DNA from: an uncultured Litoreibacter sp.
GTDB taxonomy: Bacteria; Pseudomonadota; Alphaproteobacteria; Rhodobacterales; Rhodobacteraceae
Length of the DNA: 64,000 bases
Assembly: GCA_947501685.1 (NCBI GenBank)
Contig: CANMWQ010000002.1
Location: 1 to 64,000 of the forward strand
Direction of reading: 5' to 3'
The notes beneath the pieces are model-generated. The model did not search any database, was not told the DNA's origin, and was given only the letters and a program-made list of their open reading frames with translations. Position numbers and translations under genes: made by a program. Shown piece by piece: positions 9,038 to 17,399 of this stretch (the stretch's first letter is position 1; every line of letters starts with the position of its first letter).

Positions 9038-9841
9038 ATGGACATCTCGGGAAAGACACAACTATTTCCAATCATTGGCGACCCGGTGGACGGCGTCGTA
9101 TCCCCGCCCGCGATCAACGCTTGGCTGCGGGCGCGAGACATAGACGCCAGAATGGTGCCGCTTCACATCCCAACACCGAGCATCGACGCGTTTTGGGGAC
9201 TACTCCGCCTATCCGAGACGTTTCTCGGCTGTTCGGTGACATATCCCCACAAGCAAGCCGCCTTTGCACAGGTCGACACGCGCACCGACCGGGCAGCCCG
9301 CTTGGGCGCATTGAACACCATTCGGCGTAACCCCGATGGCTCCTTGTCAGGCGATGCCACTGACGGGCTGGCCTTGGTGCAAGCGATCTGCGCCAAACAC
9401 GACAGTCTGGCCGGTAAGACCGCCCATATCATAGGTGCGGGCGGAGGCGCTGGCCGTGCCATTATCGACGCATTTTGCGAGGCCGGGATCACCGGTTTGT
9501 CCATAGCAGATACGGACGCGGCCCGGCAGGCTGAAACGGCCGATCTGGTTGCGCAACATTGGCCAGGTGTTCTGGTTTCCAGCGATCAACCCGCAGACAT
9601 CCTTGTAGACGCAACGGCAAACGGCAAAAGCGTCAACGCCCCGCCACTCTTCCCCGAAACCGCCATCAAGGAATGTGAGCTTGTCTGCGATATTGCGGGA
9701 AACCTGCGGACCAGCCAGTTTTTGACAATGGCCGAACGCGCGGGAAAGACATGCGTAGACGCGCAGGAAATGGGACAGGGGCAAGTTGAGGCTCAGATGA
9801 GGTTCCTGTTTCACCCAAGTGAGATTTCAAACGCATCCTGA
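9038..9841 (+). CDS. shikimate/quinate dehydrogenase family protein (AroE paralogue)
   Basis: This is a 267-aa two-domain oxidoreductase. The N-terminal substrate domain has VVSPPAINAWLRA and the lysine-containing SVTYPHKQAAFAQ segment that corresponds to the catalytic Lys region of AroE. The C-terminal domain has the nucleotide-binding motif HIIGAGGGAGRAI. Deviations from housekeeping AroE (SVTYPHK instead of the usual NVTIPHK) and the location beside a GntR/ABC/FAD operon suggest a catabolic paralogue, perhaps for quinate or shikimate, rather than the biosynthetic enzyme. Confidence 0.75.
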   Translation: MDISGKTQLFPIIGDPVDGVVSPPAINAWLRARDIDARMVPLHIPTPSIDAFWGLLRLSETFLGCSVTYPHKQAAFAQVDTRTDRAARLGALNTIRRNPDGSLSGDATDGLALVQAICAKHDSLAGKTAHIIGAGGGAGRAIIDAFCEAGITGLSIADTDAARQAETADLVAQHWPGVLVSSDQPADILVDATANGKSVNAPPLFPETAIKECELVCDIAGNLRTSQFLTMAERAGKTCVDAQEMGQGQVEAQMRFLFHPSEISNAS

Positions 9842-10101
9842 GAGGCGGTATTGGGCGAATGGCAGCAATCTCAGTGGCTGAATGGGTAAGCTCTGAACCG
9901 TCCCGTACCGAACCACCGACCCCAATGACCACCCTGGAGGCTTCCGAGCATCACTGCGGTTGTGGCCCTAGAGACCCGCCATTCGCTGCGTTGGGTCAGG
10001 TGGTTGAAGTCACCGCCTACCGTACGAAAATTCGCCTTCGTCGAGCGCCCTTTGGAAGGCTCCGTCGGGCGCGGTTTGTTATTCCGGGTCAAGAGGGGTA
10101 A
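9842..10101. other. non-coding stretch behind the AroE-like gene
   Basis: Open frames of 80-85 codons exist on both strands, but they have no recognisable domain and low-complexity arginine-rich composition. I interpret this part as non-coding, possibly a decayed or dispersed intergenic sequence. The structured elements listed next begin at 10102. Confidence 0.35.
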
Positions 10102-10168
10102 CCTGTTGGCCGGGAACAGGGGCACCATCGCCTAGACGAGATGCCACCTGTCTCCCGTAGCCAACAGG
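10102..10168 (-). ncRNA. long imperfect hairpin downstream of puf; candidate 3'-UTR small RNA
   Basis: Outer arms CCTGTTGGC (10102-10110) and GCCAACAGG (10160-10168) pair perfectly. They enclose CGGGA/TCCCG (10111-10115 with 10153-10157), CAGG/CCTG (10117-10120 with 10147-10150) and GGCA/TGCC (10121-10124 with 10142-10145). About 22 base pairs surround a 17-base loop. The element lies about 110 bases beyond the pufX stop in the direction of puf transcription. In Rhodobacter sphaeroides the puf 3' UTR yields the small RNA PcrX. Whether this element is an equivalent is inference; strand is chosen from that reasoning. Confidence 0.4.
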
Positions 10169-10173
10169 AGGAT

Positions 10174-10195
10174 GTCGGGGTGTCGAGCCCCCGAC
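10174..10195 (-). other. hairpin in the puf 3' region
   Basis: The arms GTCGGGG (10174-10180) and CCCCGAC (10189-10195) form a perfect 7-bp stem with an 8-base loop. It lies between the pufX-proximal hairpin and the long structured element, giving three consecutive strong hairpins in the puf 3' region. There is no U-run, so a stability or processing role is more likely than simple termination. Confidence 0.45.
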
Positions 10196-10234
10196 GGTTT
10201 CAGACACCCAAGGGACCGGGCGTCTGAACTTGGA

Positions 10235-10266
10235 CCGTTGGGGGACGTGCGCGCCGCCCCCAACGG
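10235..10266 (-). terminator. strong hairpin directly behind pufX (terminator or mRNA stabiliser)
   Basis: A perfect 10-bp stem CCGTTGGGGG (10235-10244) with CCCCCAACGG (10257-10266) encloses a 12-base loop. It begins 11 bases after the pufX stop on the transcribed minus strand. No clear U-run follows. In Rhodobacter the puf operon 3' end is known to carry such structures. Termination or protection against 3' exonucleases are both possible. Confidence 0.6.
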
Positions 10267-10277
10267 AATTTCTTTGC

Positions 10278-10517
10278 CTAGACCTGCGCCGTCTCCTCGA
10301 CGATCAGGTTGTAGGAAAACGGCGTCGGATCAGGCCGCTCACGGGATTCCTCGGGCAGCAGCAGGCCCATCCCGTAGAGGAACCAGATCGCAAACACCGC
10401 GACGAGGCAGAAGATTGCCGCATAGCCGGCCCCCTTGAGCTGCAGCATCAGCACATCGGCTTTCAGCTTCAACTTGGGGTCGCGGTCCATCCCGAGATAG
10501 TTGTGGTTATCGGTCAT
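10278..10517 (-). CDS. pufX: PufX, RC-LH1 core complex polypeptide
   Basis: This 79-aa single-span membrane protein matches PufX by position (directly behind pufM), length and layout: a charged N-terminus (MTDNHNYLGMDRDPKLKLK), the motif QLKGAGYAAIF corresponding to MKGAGWAG in Rhodobacter PufX, one transmembrane helix (about residues 29-53) and a short polar C-terminus. PufX opens the LH1 ring for quinone exchange. The sequence is divergent, as usual for PufX. Its start has a good ribosome binding site (AAGGAG). The presence of pufX and absence of pufC place this cluster with Rhodobacter-like puf operons. Confidence 0.88.
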   Translation of the reverse strand: MTDNHNYLGMDRDPKLKLKADVLMLQLKGAGYAAIFCLVAVFAIWFLYGMGLLLPEESRERPDPTPFSYNLIVEETAQV

Positions 10518-10532
10518 GCATACTCTCCTTGA

Positions 10533-11456
10533 TCACGCGTCCGGATCCGCGAAGCCGTGCTCCTGCGCCCAGACGAACCAGTTGTCGACAACCGTGCCGG
10601 TGAGCAGGATGCCGATGCCGCCAGTCAGCGTCGTCAGCACCGCAAACCACCACGCCCAGCGGTGAATGCCTTCCATCGTGGCGTTGAAGCCCATGGTCCA
10701 GCGCCAGAACAAAGCTGCGCGCTCGGACGCTGTGCCGCGATCCACGATCTGCTCGATCTCACGCTCACCGCCATAGCGGCTGACCGCCAGAATGGTCGCG
10801 CCGTGCATCGCGAACAGCAGGGCAGAGCCATAAAGGAACGCAATGCTGAGGGCGTGGAACGGGTTGTAGAACAGGTTGCCATAGGTCAGCGAGAACAGGT
10901 TGGTCCAGTCCAGATGGCTGAAGATGCCGTAAGGCACGGCCTCGGACCAGCTGCCCATCAGCACGGGGCGAATGAGGCCCAACACCAGAAACAGCCAGAT
11001 GGCGGAGGCGAAGGCCCAGCTGACATGTTTGCCCATGCCCAGCTCTTCAGCCCGCAGATAGGTGCGGATCCACCACGCGCAGACCGAGATCAGCAGGAAG
11101 AAGGACGCGATGATCCACGCCCCGCCTTCGGCCAGTGGCGCCATGCCGAGCCCGTATTCCTCCGCCGGGGGCTCAAGCGAGAACCAGAACAGGTCCCGCA
11201 GGAACACGCCGGGATTGTAGCCCGCCTGCGCCCAGAAGCTGAGCCCGCAGATGAAGAACCACAGCGCACCGGTTGCCAGCGCCACGATGCCGAACGGCCC
11301 AAGATAGATCGGCCCCAGCTGCGCGTTGCCAAACAGCCCCGCCAGTTTCGAGAAGGAGGCACCCTTGGTGCGCTCCCGCGCCAGATCGCCGGGGTCGACG
11401 CCCATCTCGGGCGGCCCTTGAACCTGGACTTGGGTGAAGATGTTTTGATATTCCAT
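10533..11456 (-). CDS. pufM: photosynthetic reaction centre subunit M
   Basis: PufM is the 307-aa reaction-centre core subunit with five transmembrane helices. With PufL it binds the special pair, accessory bacteriochlorophylls, bacteriopheophytins, quinones and the non-haem iron. Typical segments are visible: [22 protein letters not shown] (about 195-216) with the special-pair His region, and [19 protein letters not shown] with the iron-ligand His. The start overlaps the pufL stop by one base (TAATG), which couples expression of the two subunits. Confidence 0.97.
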   Translation of the reverse strand: MEYQNIFTQVQVQGPPEMGVDPGDLARERTKGASFSKLAGLFGNAQLGPIYLGPFGIVALATGALWFFICGLSFWAQAGYNPGVFLRDLFWFSLEPPAEEYGLGMAPLAEGGAWIIASFFLLISVCAWWIRTYLRAEELGMGKHVSWAFASAIWLFLVLGLIRPVLMGSWSEAVPYGIFSHLDWTNLFSLTYGNLFYNPFHALSIAFLYGSALLFAMHGATILAVSRYGGEREIEQIVDRGTASERAALFWRWTMGFNATMEGIHRWAWWFAVLTTLTGGIGILLTGTVVDNWFVWAQEHGFADPDA

Positions 11457-12304
11457 TACCCGTTTACCCCCCCTTCGAGGTCAGCCCACCAGGGCAGTTC
11501 CAACCACCAGTCCCACCACTCAAGCCAGGTGTCGAACCAGATGGTCCCGGAGATGACGATACAGATCGCCGACCAGATCACCGCTTGCAGCGCCAGAAAC
11601 AGCCCCAGACGGTGGATGCCCAATGGCCCGATCGAATAGCCGATCAGGTCGCGGAAATAGGTGTCCTCATGGTCGGGCGACGCGATTTCCTTGCCCTTTG
11701 GCGTGTTGACCGCCGACAGCACCAGCGAGCCGTGCAGCGCCAGCGCCAGACAGGTGGTGAAGAAGAACGTAATCGCCACCATATGCGCCGGGTTGTAGTG
11801 GAAGTTGCCATAGGCGTAGCCCACGTTGTTGACCCAATCGAGATGGCTGAAAATCCCGTATGGGAAGCCATGCCCCCAAGCGCCAAGCAGCACCGGGCGG
11901 ATGATCACGAGGGTCACATAGGCCAGAATGGCGATGCTGAAGGCGAAAGGCACGTGGTAGCCCATGCCAAGTTTTCGGCAAATCTCCACCTCGCGCATCA
12001 TCCAACTGAGAAAGGCCAGCGTGGCGCAGAAGGTGACGATCTGCCAGATGCCCCCCTCGGCCAGAGGCGCGATGCCCAGACCAACCTCAAGCGCGGGCGG
12101 ATCAATAGAGATCAGCCACGGGTTCCAGGTGTTGCCCAGAGCCGCGCCGTAAAAAATCATTATCGTGCCGAGAGCGGCAAAAAAGAACGTCGTGACGCCG
12201 AAGAAGCCGACGTAGAACGGCCCTACCCAGAAGTCGAACAGATCCCCGCCGATCAACGTGCCGCCCCGAACGCGATATTTTCTCTCGAAGGTGAGCTGTG
12301 CCAT
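11456..12304 (-). CDS. pufL: photosynthetic reaction centre subunit L
   Basis: PufL is the 282-aa partner of PufM. The N-terminus [20 protein letters not shown] is characteristic. Further visible are [22 protein letters not shown], with the special-pair His, and [19 protein letters not shown], with the iron-ligand His. It follows pufBA after a 106-base gap that contains a strong hairpin. In Rhodobacter that hairpin protects the upstream pufBA mRNA and makes antenna protein more abundant than reaction centre. Confidence 0.97.
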   Translation of the reverse strand: MAQLTFERKYRVRGGTLIGGDLFDFWVGPFYVGFFGVTTFFFAALGTIMIFYGAALGNTWNPWLISIDPPALEVGLGIAPLAEGGIWQIVTFCATLAFLSWMMREVEICRKLGMGYHVPFAFSIAILAYVTLVIIRPVLLGAWGHGFPYGIFSHLDWVNNVGYAYGNFHYNPAHMVAITFFFTTCLALALHGSLVLSAVNTPKGKEIASPDHEDTYFRDLIGYSIGPLGIHRLGLFLALQAVIWSAICIVISGTIWFDTWLEWWDWWLELPWWADLEGGVNG

Positions 12305-12365
12305 CTTCTGTCTCCTTATGCGCGGATGTCGCTACACCAGCGCCAATCTGTTGGGTCGATTGCTA

Positions 12366-12388
12366 CGGGCGGAGGGTGCCCCCGCCCG
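12366..12388 (-). other. pufBA-pufLM intercistronic hairpin
   Basis: Arms CGGGCGG (12366-12372) and CCGCCCG (12382-12388) pair perfectly, and inner G/C runs extend the stem. It lies 23 bases behind pufA and before pufL. A stem-loop at this position in Rhodobacter is the known 3' stabiliser of the pufBA transcript segment, which sets the LH1 to reaction-centre ratio. Same function is inferred from position and strength. Confidence 0.7.
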
Positions 12389-12410
12389 CAGCTGTTTTCG
12401 TAAGCTGAGA

Positions 12411-12575
12411 TTACTCGGCTTGCTCGGCACCAAAGGCGCGATCAAACCAGTTTGTCTCCGGGTTGCTGAGCAGGACGAGGTGAATCATCGCCGCCAGCAA
12501 AAAGAGGAAAACACCCTGCGCCACGAATACGCGGCGAGGGTCGAAGATCAGCCAAATCTTGTAGAACTGTGCCAT
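12411..12575 (-). CDS. pufA: LH1 alpha polypeptide
   Basis: A 54-aa antenna apoprotein that starts [20 protein letters not shown]. The bacteriochlorophyll-binding histidine is His32 in the motif [10 protein letters not shown], inside the single membrane helix. The C-terminus carries Trp43 (ETNWFD). Reading is uninterrupted from ATG 12575 to TAA 12411. A ribosome binding site (AAGGAGG) precedes it, 12 bases behind pufB. Together with PufB it forms the LH1 ring. Confidence 0.96.
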   Translation of the reverse strand: MAQFYKIWLIFDPRRVFVAQGVFLFLLAAMIHLVLLSNPETNWFDRAFGAEQAE

Positions 12576-12587
12576 CTTAGATCCTCC

Positions 12588-12746
12588 TTAACCCCAGCTG
12601 AACCAAGGCAGTTTGAAATAGGTCAGGATATGAGCGACCGTTGCTACCGCAGCAAAGAGGTAGAAACCGCTCAGATAGACCGAGTGCAATTCCTGCGCTT
12701 GCTCATCTGTAAGACCTGTGAATGACAGGTCGGTTTTATCAGCCAT
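12588..12746 (-). CDS. pufB: LH1 beta polypeptide
   Basis: A 52-aa antenna apoprotein that starts [20 protein letters not shown]. Both conserved histidines are present, His21 and the bacteriochlorophyll ligand His39 ([11 protein letters not shown]), with the C-terminal aromatic LPWFSW. ATG 12746 follows a GAAGGAG ribosome binding site. Gene order pufQ-pufB-pufA-pufL-pufM-pufX is the standard one for this family. Confidence 0.96.
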   Translation of the reverse strand: MADKTDLSFTGLTDEQAQELHSVYLSGFYLFAAVATVAHILTYFKLPWFSWG

Positions 12747-12777
12747 ATTTTTTCTCCTTCGAAAAAATCATACTGAC

Positions 12778-12870
12778 GCCGCGAGCCCCCCGCGGCTGGG
12801 TTACGACAACGGCTCATCCGCTGCCCTAATCCACCACCCCGGGGGGGAGTGGCGAACCTCGTGTAACCCA
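12778..12870 (-). other. structured leader between pufQ and pufB
   Basis: The 156-base pufQ-pufB gap contains nested inverted repeats. TGGGTTAC (12797-12804) pairs with GTAACCCA (12863-12870) and encloses a G/C-rich element with CCAC/GTGG arms near 12831-12852. A separate stem GCCGCG/CGCGGC lies at 12778-12796. In Rhodobacter this part of the puf mRNA is subject to RNase processing that separates pufQ from pufBA. A similar role is inferred. Confidence 0.45.
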
Positions 12871-12902
12871 TCGTCTCGACCCGACAGATTGAATCCTTGG
12901 TC

Positions 12903-13130
12903 TTACGCTGAGAAGATTCTCGGCGTGATGATCTGCGCTTGGCTCCACGCAGACTTGAACGGGCCTTTCTCCGGCAGCGCCATGCGGCGCGCAGCGGACA
13001 GAACCCAAGTCAAAAGTGTCAGCGGCAAGGTTGCCGCAAAGATCAGGGCGAAATACGCGTAGTATTCGCGCATCGGCACCGACCCGGCCCGGCGCTCGCG
13101 CACCGGCGTCTCATGTGTAAAATCAGTCAT
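12903..13130 (-). CDS. pufQ: PufQ, puf operon protein linked to bacteriochlorophyll formation
   Basis: This 75-aa protein has a polar N-terminus, a central hydrophobic span ([23 protein letters not shown], about residues 23-45) and a short basic tail. Position between bchZ and pufB, size and topology identify PufQ, which in Rhodobacter affects tetrapyrrole flux or assembly of bacteriochlorophyll. It overlaps the bchZ stop by four bases, so the puf operon is joined to the bch operon upstream. Confidence 0.9.
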   Translation of the reverse strand: MTDFTHETPVRERRAGSVPMREYYAYFALIFAATLPLTLLTWVLSAARRMALPEKGPFKSAWSQAQIITPRIFSA

Positions 13131-14587
13131 TGTGCTCCTCCCGAAGCTGGCTGTAGGCCTTCCACGGTTTCCAGAACAACCCGCTCGTCCCCTGCATCAA
13201 GCGCGCGCTTCTCGGCGGCGTCTCGCAGGGTCTTGGCGGCGGAAATCCGTGTCAGGATGGGATGGCTGGCGACGATTTCGTCCAGCCTTGCCTGCGCATC
13301 AGCGTCCCAAGGGAAGTCGCGGCGCAGCGGCGTTGGTGTGGCCTCATGGGCGTCCATCTCGGAGCCCAGCGGCAATATGTGGAACAGCGCGTCAAAGAGC
13401 CCGTTGCAGACCTCTTGCACGATATAAGTGGCCCCCGCGTAGCCCATGAAGGGCGTGCCAGTGGCACGCCGGATCGCGGCGCCGGGGAAGCTGGCGGGGA
13501 TAAAGGCCGGGGCCGGGCCAAAGCCCGCTTTCATCTCGGCCAGATACATTTTCTCATTGATGGACCCCATGACAATCAGCGGCCGCTTTTGGTGCATCCA
13601 AGCCCGGACCTCGTCATTATTCGTCTTCTTGCCACGCGTCCGCGCAACCGCGAAGGCGCAGGGCAAACCAAGGTCAGTCTCAAGGAAGTTGCGCACACCG
13701 CGGGCATAAGTCTCGTTGGCGACAATGGCGAAAGACGCGGTCGCAAAGAAATCCTGAGTCACGGAGCGCCACAGATCCCAGACGGGCTTGATGGTCGAAT
13801 GCTTCTCCCGCTCGATAAACGGCTCAGGGTCGAGCTCCAGCAGCGTGCCAAGCGTGCGCAGGAATTTCGTGGTGCTTTCAATGCCGACAGGGGCTTGCAG
13901 ATAGGGCTTGTTCAGCACCTCGCAGAGGCCACGGCCAAACTCGCGATACATGCAGATGTTGACGTCGGCATTCACCAGATTGCGCATTTCAGCCACGTGG
14001 CTGCCCAACGGCATCACCATGTTGACCTCGGCCCCGATGCCTTCGACCAGACGGCGTATTTCGGCCAGATCGGAGGGCATGTTGAACGTGCCATACATCG
14101 GCCCAAGGATATTGACGCGCGGGGCCGCGCCCTCTTCGCGCTTGGCCTCTTTTGGCATCCGGCCTTTGGTCATGCCGAACTCGGTGAAGATCCACGTCAT
14201 GGCGCGGTCGGCACTTTCCCACTGATCCTCATCAATGGTGCGCGGCAAGAAGCGTTGGATATTAGTGCCTTGAGGCGTCACGCCGCCGCCGATCATCTCA
14301 GCAATGGAGCCGGTGACGACCACAGCGGGCAGCGCCGGGTCAAGCACCTGCCAGGCGCGTTTCATCGCCTCTTCGGTGCCGGAGCCCATCTCGTCCTCGC
14401 CCAAACCTGTTACCACAATCGGCAATTCATGCGGAGGCAGCGCGTCGGTGTAATGCAGCACGGACGTGACAGGCAGGTTCTCGCAGCCGACGGGGCCGTC
14501 GATCACGCATTGCAGCCCTTTGACGGCGCAGAAGGCGTAGATTGCGCCCCAGTAGCCGCCTGCGCGGTCATGATCCTGGATCAACAT
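13127..14587 (-). CDS. bchZ: chlorophyllide a reductase subunit Z
   Basis: BchZ is a nitrogenase-like catalytic subunit of chlorophyllide a oxidoreductase, which with BchX and BchY reduces ring B of chlorophyllide a. The 486-aa protein has typical segments such as [21 protein letters not shown] with a conserved Cys, and [15 protein letters not shown]. It is separated from bchY by 91 bases containing a perfect hairpin and overlaps pufQ at its 3' end. Confidence 0.96.
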   Translation of the reverse strand: MLIQDHDRAGGYWGAIYAFCAVKGLQCVIDGPVGCENLPVTSVLHYTDALPPHELPIVVTGLGEDEMGSGTEEAMKRAWQVLDPALPAVVVTGSIAEMIGGGVTPQGTNIQRFLPRTIDEDQWESADRAMTWIFTEFGMTKGRMPKEAKREEGAAPRVNILGPMYGTFNMPSDLAEIRRLVEGIGAEVNMVMPLGSHVAEMRNLVNADVNICMYREFGRGLCEVLNKPYLQAPVGIESTTKFLRTLGTLLELDPEPFIEREKHSTIKPVWDLWRSVTQDFFATASFAIVANETYARGVRNFLETDLGLPCAFAVARTRGKKTNNDEVRAWMHQKRPLIVMGSINEKMYLAEMKAGFGPAPAFIPASFPGAAIRRATGTPFMGYAGATYIVQEVCNGLFDALFHILPLGSEMDAHEATPTPLRRDFPWDADAQARLDEIVASHPILTRISAAKTLRDAAEKRALDAGDERVVLETVEGLQPASGGAQ

Positions 14588-14652
14588 GCGCGGCCCTCCT
14601 TGCAGAGGTGTGCAGCCGCAATTTTCTGCGAAAACCGCTTACCTGCACCGCT

Positions 14653-14677
14653 GGCAAAATATGTGGAATATTTTGCC
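14653..14677 (-). other. perfect hairpin between bchY and bchZ
   Basis: Arms GGCAAAATAT (14653-14662) and ATATTTTGCC (14668-14677) form a perfect 10-bp stem with a 5-base loop, starting two bases behind the bchY stop. The AT-rich stem differs from the GC-rich hairpins elsewhere in the cluster. It is positioned to protect the bchY 3' end or to attenuate read-through into bchZ-puf. Confidence 0.55.
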
Positions 14678-14678
14678 A

Positions 14679-16241
14679 CTATATCATCTCCGCCGCTTTG
14701 GCGGCCTTGGCGGCGCGTTCCAGTTTCTTGGCGTTGAGCGCGCGGAATTGTGGTTGAAGGTTCGGAGAACCCTCCCAAACACCTGCCGTATCTTCAGCGC
14801 CGACACCCTCGAAGAAGGCGCGCATATGCTCCATGCGGTCTTTATTGGCCATGGCCCCATTGACGACCTGCGCCAGCGAGCCCGCGCCTGCGACACCCAT
14901 CAAGGGGCGCGCGGAAATGAGGTTGGTGAAGTAGAGCGACGGGATGCCCAGCTCTTTGCCTTTTTGCACCACGGGGGTGGTGCCGATGGCCAGATCCGGC
15001 TTGATGGCTTCCATCGCGGCGCAATCATCTTCGAGGGAGGCGCGGAACTTGACCTTGACGCCTTTGCTTTCCAGCCACGCGCAATCATCTGCGGACCAGT
15101 CTGTCTTGGGACACGCAGTGCCGACGTAAGGGATGTCCGCGCCGCTTTCGATCAGCAGGCGGGCGACGAGCAGCTCGCTGCCTTCATAGCCAGAGAGCGT
15201 GATCGTGCCCTTGACCGGCATTGACGCAAGCGCGGCTTTGATGGCGGGCAGGAATGTGTTTTGCGCCTCGGCGATTTTGTCCTGAGGCAGATTGAACACG
15301 TCGCCAATACTCGCCAGCCAAGCGGCGGTGCCGTCATGACCCACGGGCGCGGAGCCCAGGACGGGGCGGCCAGCGGCTTGGAATTCGCGCACGGAGGCGG
15401 TGTAGAACGGGTGGATCGCGGCCACGGCACCGCAATCAAGCGCGGCGTATAATTCGCGCCATTCGCGGCACGGCACGGTGGGGCCGACAGCGAGGCCAAG
15501 CGGCTCCAGCATCTGGCCGATCATCATCGGGTCTGCGGGGAACATCTCTCCCAACAATGCGACAGTGGGGCGATCCGACTTGCCAGCGGCGGGCATGGAG
15601 ACGGGGCCCGCTTTGATCTCTTCGCGGGCGTAGTTCAGCATGGCCCCGGCGAGGACATCCTTGGCCTCCGCATGGGTGGGAATGCCGAAACCCGGCACAT
15701 CGATGCCGACGATACGCACGCCGTTGATTTCGCGTGGCAAGAGCCGCAGCGGCACGCCGGAGGCGGTGGGGACGCAAAGGTTTGTCACCACGATTGAATC
15801 GTATTTCTCAGGGTCGGCCATGTCGTGGACGCTTTCGCGAATGTCCTCGAACAGCTTGCCCGTGACCAAAGTCTCTGAGTTGAACGGCACGTAGCCGACG
15901 GAGCGGCGCGCACCGTAGAAATGGCTCACAAAGGTCAACCCGTAGACGCAGCAGGCGGAGCCTGACAGCAGCGTCGCAGTGCGCTTCATCCGCAGGCCCA
16001 CGCGGAGCGAGCCAAAGGCGGGGCACATGGATTGCGGCTTGTCATGCGGGCCTTGCGGGTAGTCGGCGGCGTATTGGTCCAGAATGTCAGAAGCCCCGGC
16101 GAGGCGCGCGGCCTCAGCCATATCGCCGCCCGAATGACAGCCCAAACCGTCCTGCGTCAAAGGCGTATCGCGCCCTTCGACCGCTGTCCCGGTTTCGACC
16201 TCTACCGCATCTGCGGGGTCATATGTAACTGCTGAGCTCAA
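14679..16241 (-). CDS. bchY: chlorophyllide a reductase subunit Y
   Basis: BchY is the second nitrogenase-like catalytic subunit of chlorophyllide a oxidoreductase. Conserved Cys-containing segments are SMCPAFGSLR (about 71-80) and GSACCVYGLTFVSHFYGARR (about 95-114), which bind the shared Fe-S cluster. The 520-aa length fits if translation starts at the TTG at 16241. That TTG overlaps the stop of a small upstream ORF (TTGA), so translational coupling probably compensates for the weak ribosome binding site. Confidence 0.93.
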   Translation of the reverse strand: MSSAVTYDPADAVEVETGTAVEGRDTPLTQDGLGCHSGGDMAEAARLAGASDILDQYAADYPQGPHDKPQSMCPAFGSLRVGLRMKRTATLLSGSACCVYGLTFVSHFYGARRSVGYVPFNSETLVTGKLFEDIRESVHDMADPEKYDSIVVTNLCVPTASGVPLRLLPREINGVRIVGIDVPGFGIPTHAEAKDVLAGAMLNYAREEIKAGPVSMPAAGKSDRPTVALLGEMFPADPMMIGQMLEPLGLAVGPTVPCREWRELYAALDCGAVAAIHPFYTASVREFQAAGRPVLGSAPVGHDGTAAWLASIGDVFNLPQDKIAEAQNTFLPAIKAALASMPVKGTITLSGYEGSELLVARLLIESGADIPYVGTACPKTDWSADDCAWLESKGVKVKFRASLEDDCAAMEAIKPDLAIGTTPVVQKGKELGIPSLYFTNLISARPLMGVAGAGSLAQVVNGAMANKDRMEHMRAFFEGVGAEDTAGVWEGSPNLQPQFRALNAKKLERAAKAAKAAEMI

Positions 16242-16411
16242 GACGCGCCGCTGGCGTCAAGCAGGGCGCGGGACGTTTCAAGGGCACGTTGCGTGTTCTT
16301 GATGCAGACGTCTACGCGATGCGCCACTTTCTTGCACTGATCATTTGCCTCAGCGCGCAGCTGCAAGCCTTCATCGAGCATCGTAAGGTCGTCGAGATCA
16401 AACATCTTCAT
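16238..16411 (-). CDS. small hypothetical protein between bchX and bchY
   Basis: This 57-codon ORF (ATG 16411, or ATG 16405 two codons later) begins inside the bchX 3' end (14-base overlap) and ends in a 4-base overlap with the bchY start. Its sequence is protein-like: [20 protein letters not shown] followed by a charged, probably helical stretch with two cysteines (Cys26 and Cys36). I do not recognise it. The tight overlaps on both sides suggest it is translated and couples bchX to bchY. A function in the oxidoreductase is possible but unsupported. Confidence 0.55.
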   Translation of the reverse strand: MKMFDLDDLTMLDEGLQLRAEANDQCKKVAHRVDVCIKNTQRALETSRALLDASGAS

Positions 16412-17399
16412 ACACCACTTCAAGGCTCTCAATCGGCTTGTTGTATTTGCCGCGCATATCGGCGTCGGTTGCGGGCTCAAGCACCACGTCACCGCCGGTT
16501 TCAGACGCATCGAACAGGCCCAGAAGCCCGTCCTGATCCAGCGGTGCAGGGCGCACGGGCGGAGCCGCAGCAACCTCGTCACCAAGGGACGCAAAGAGCG
16601 AACCCCATTGCGACTCCATCGTGCCGACGATCTGATAATTGGCAGATTTCTTGCGCAGGTCATCATCTTGCGGGATGGCGGCGAGGACCGGGATGTCGAC
16701 AGCTTTGGCGAAGGCCGCAGCCTCCCCGGTGCCGTCGTCTTTGTTGATCACAAGACCCGCGACGCCGACATTGCCGCCAAGCTTGCGGAAATATTCAACG
16801 GCGGAGCAGACATTGTTGGCCACATAAAGCGATTGCAGATCGTTGGAGGCCACGAGGATGACCTTCTGCGCCATGTCACGCGCAATCGGCAGGCCGAACC
16901 CGCCGCAGACCACATCACCCAAGAAGTCCAAGAGCACGTAATCGAAATCCCAGTCATGGAAGCCCAGTTTTTCGAGCAGCTCAAACCCGTGGATGATGCC
17001 GCGTCCGCCGCAACCGCGACCGACCTCCGGCCCGCCCAGCTCCATCGCGAAGACGCCGCCGCGTTTGAAACAGACGTCACCGATTTTGACCTCTTCACCA
17101 GCCAGCTTCTTCTTGGAAGACGTCTCGATAATAGTGGGGCAAGCCTTGCCGCCAAAGAGCAGCGAGGTGGTGTCGGATTTCGGGTCACATCCAATGAGGA
17201 GCACGCGCTTGCCCTGCTCGGCCATCATGTGGCTGAGATTTGCCAGCGTGAACGACTTGCCGATGCCGCCCTTGCCGTAAATCGCGATGATCTGGGTTTT
17301 GGAGGTGGGCTCTTCCGCGATGATATCGGCGAGATCCTCATGGGCCTCGTCGCGCAGGCGTTGGTCGAACTCGGTCAGATTTGGGACGTCGAGGGTCAT
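16398..17399 (-). CDS. bchX: chlorophyllide a reductase iron protein subunit X
   Basis: BchX is the NifH-like ATPase that delivers electrons to BchYZ. The 333-aa protein shows the P-loop [10 protein letters not shown] (about 38-47) and the Fe-S cysteine region [12 protein letters not shown]. The start at ATG 17399 overlaps the bchC stop (ATGA) and gives the same length as Rhodobacter BchX. A frame extending upstream to 17435 is less likely because it would run far into bchC. Confidence 0.95.
   Translation of the reverse strand: MTLDVPNLTEFDQRLRDEAHEDLADIIAEEPTSKTQIIAIYGKGGIGKSFTLANLSHMMAEQGKRVLLIGCDPKSDTTSLLFGGKACPTIIETSSKKKLAGEEVKIGDVCFKRGGVFAMELGGPEVGRGCGGRGIIHGFELLEKLGFHDWDFDYVLLDFLGDVVCGGFGLPIARDMAQKVILVASNDLQSLYVANNVCSAVEYFRKLGGNVGVAGLVINKDDGTGEAAAFAKAVDIPVLAAIPQDDDLRKKSANYQIVGTMESQWGSLFASLGDEVAAAPPVRPAPLDQDGLLGLFDASETGGDVVLEPATDADMRGKYNKPIESLEVVYEDV

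Noticed and set aside
9859-10128. Overlapping 80-85 codon frames on both strands between the AroE-like gene and puf
   Set aside because: No domain, no convincing ribosome binding site, and they run into the hairpin region; treated as non-coding.
10102-10168. Riboswitch (a GGCGATGG-like stretch on the minus strand recalled the fluoride class)
   Set aside because: The remaining conserved parts of that class are missing and the element lies behind, not before, an operon; kept only as a structured 3' element.
13262-14737. Open frame of 491 codons on the plus strand across bchZ
   Set aside because: Antisense to intact bchZ and composition not protein-like.
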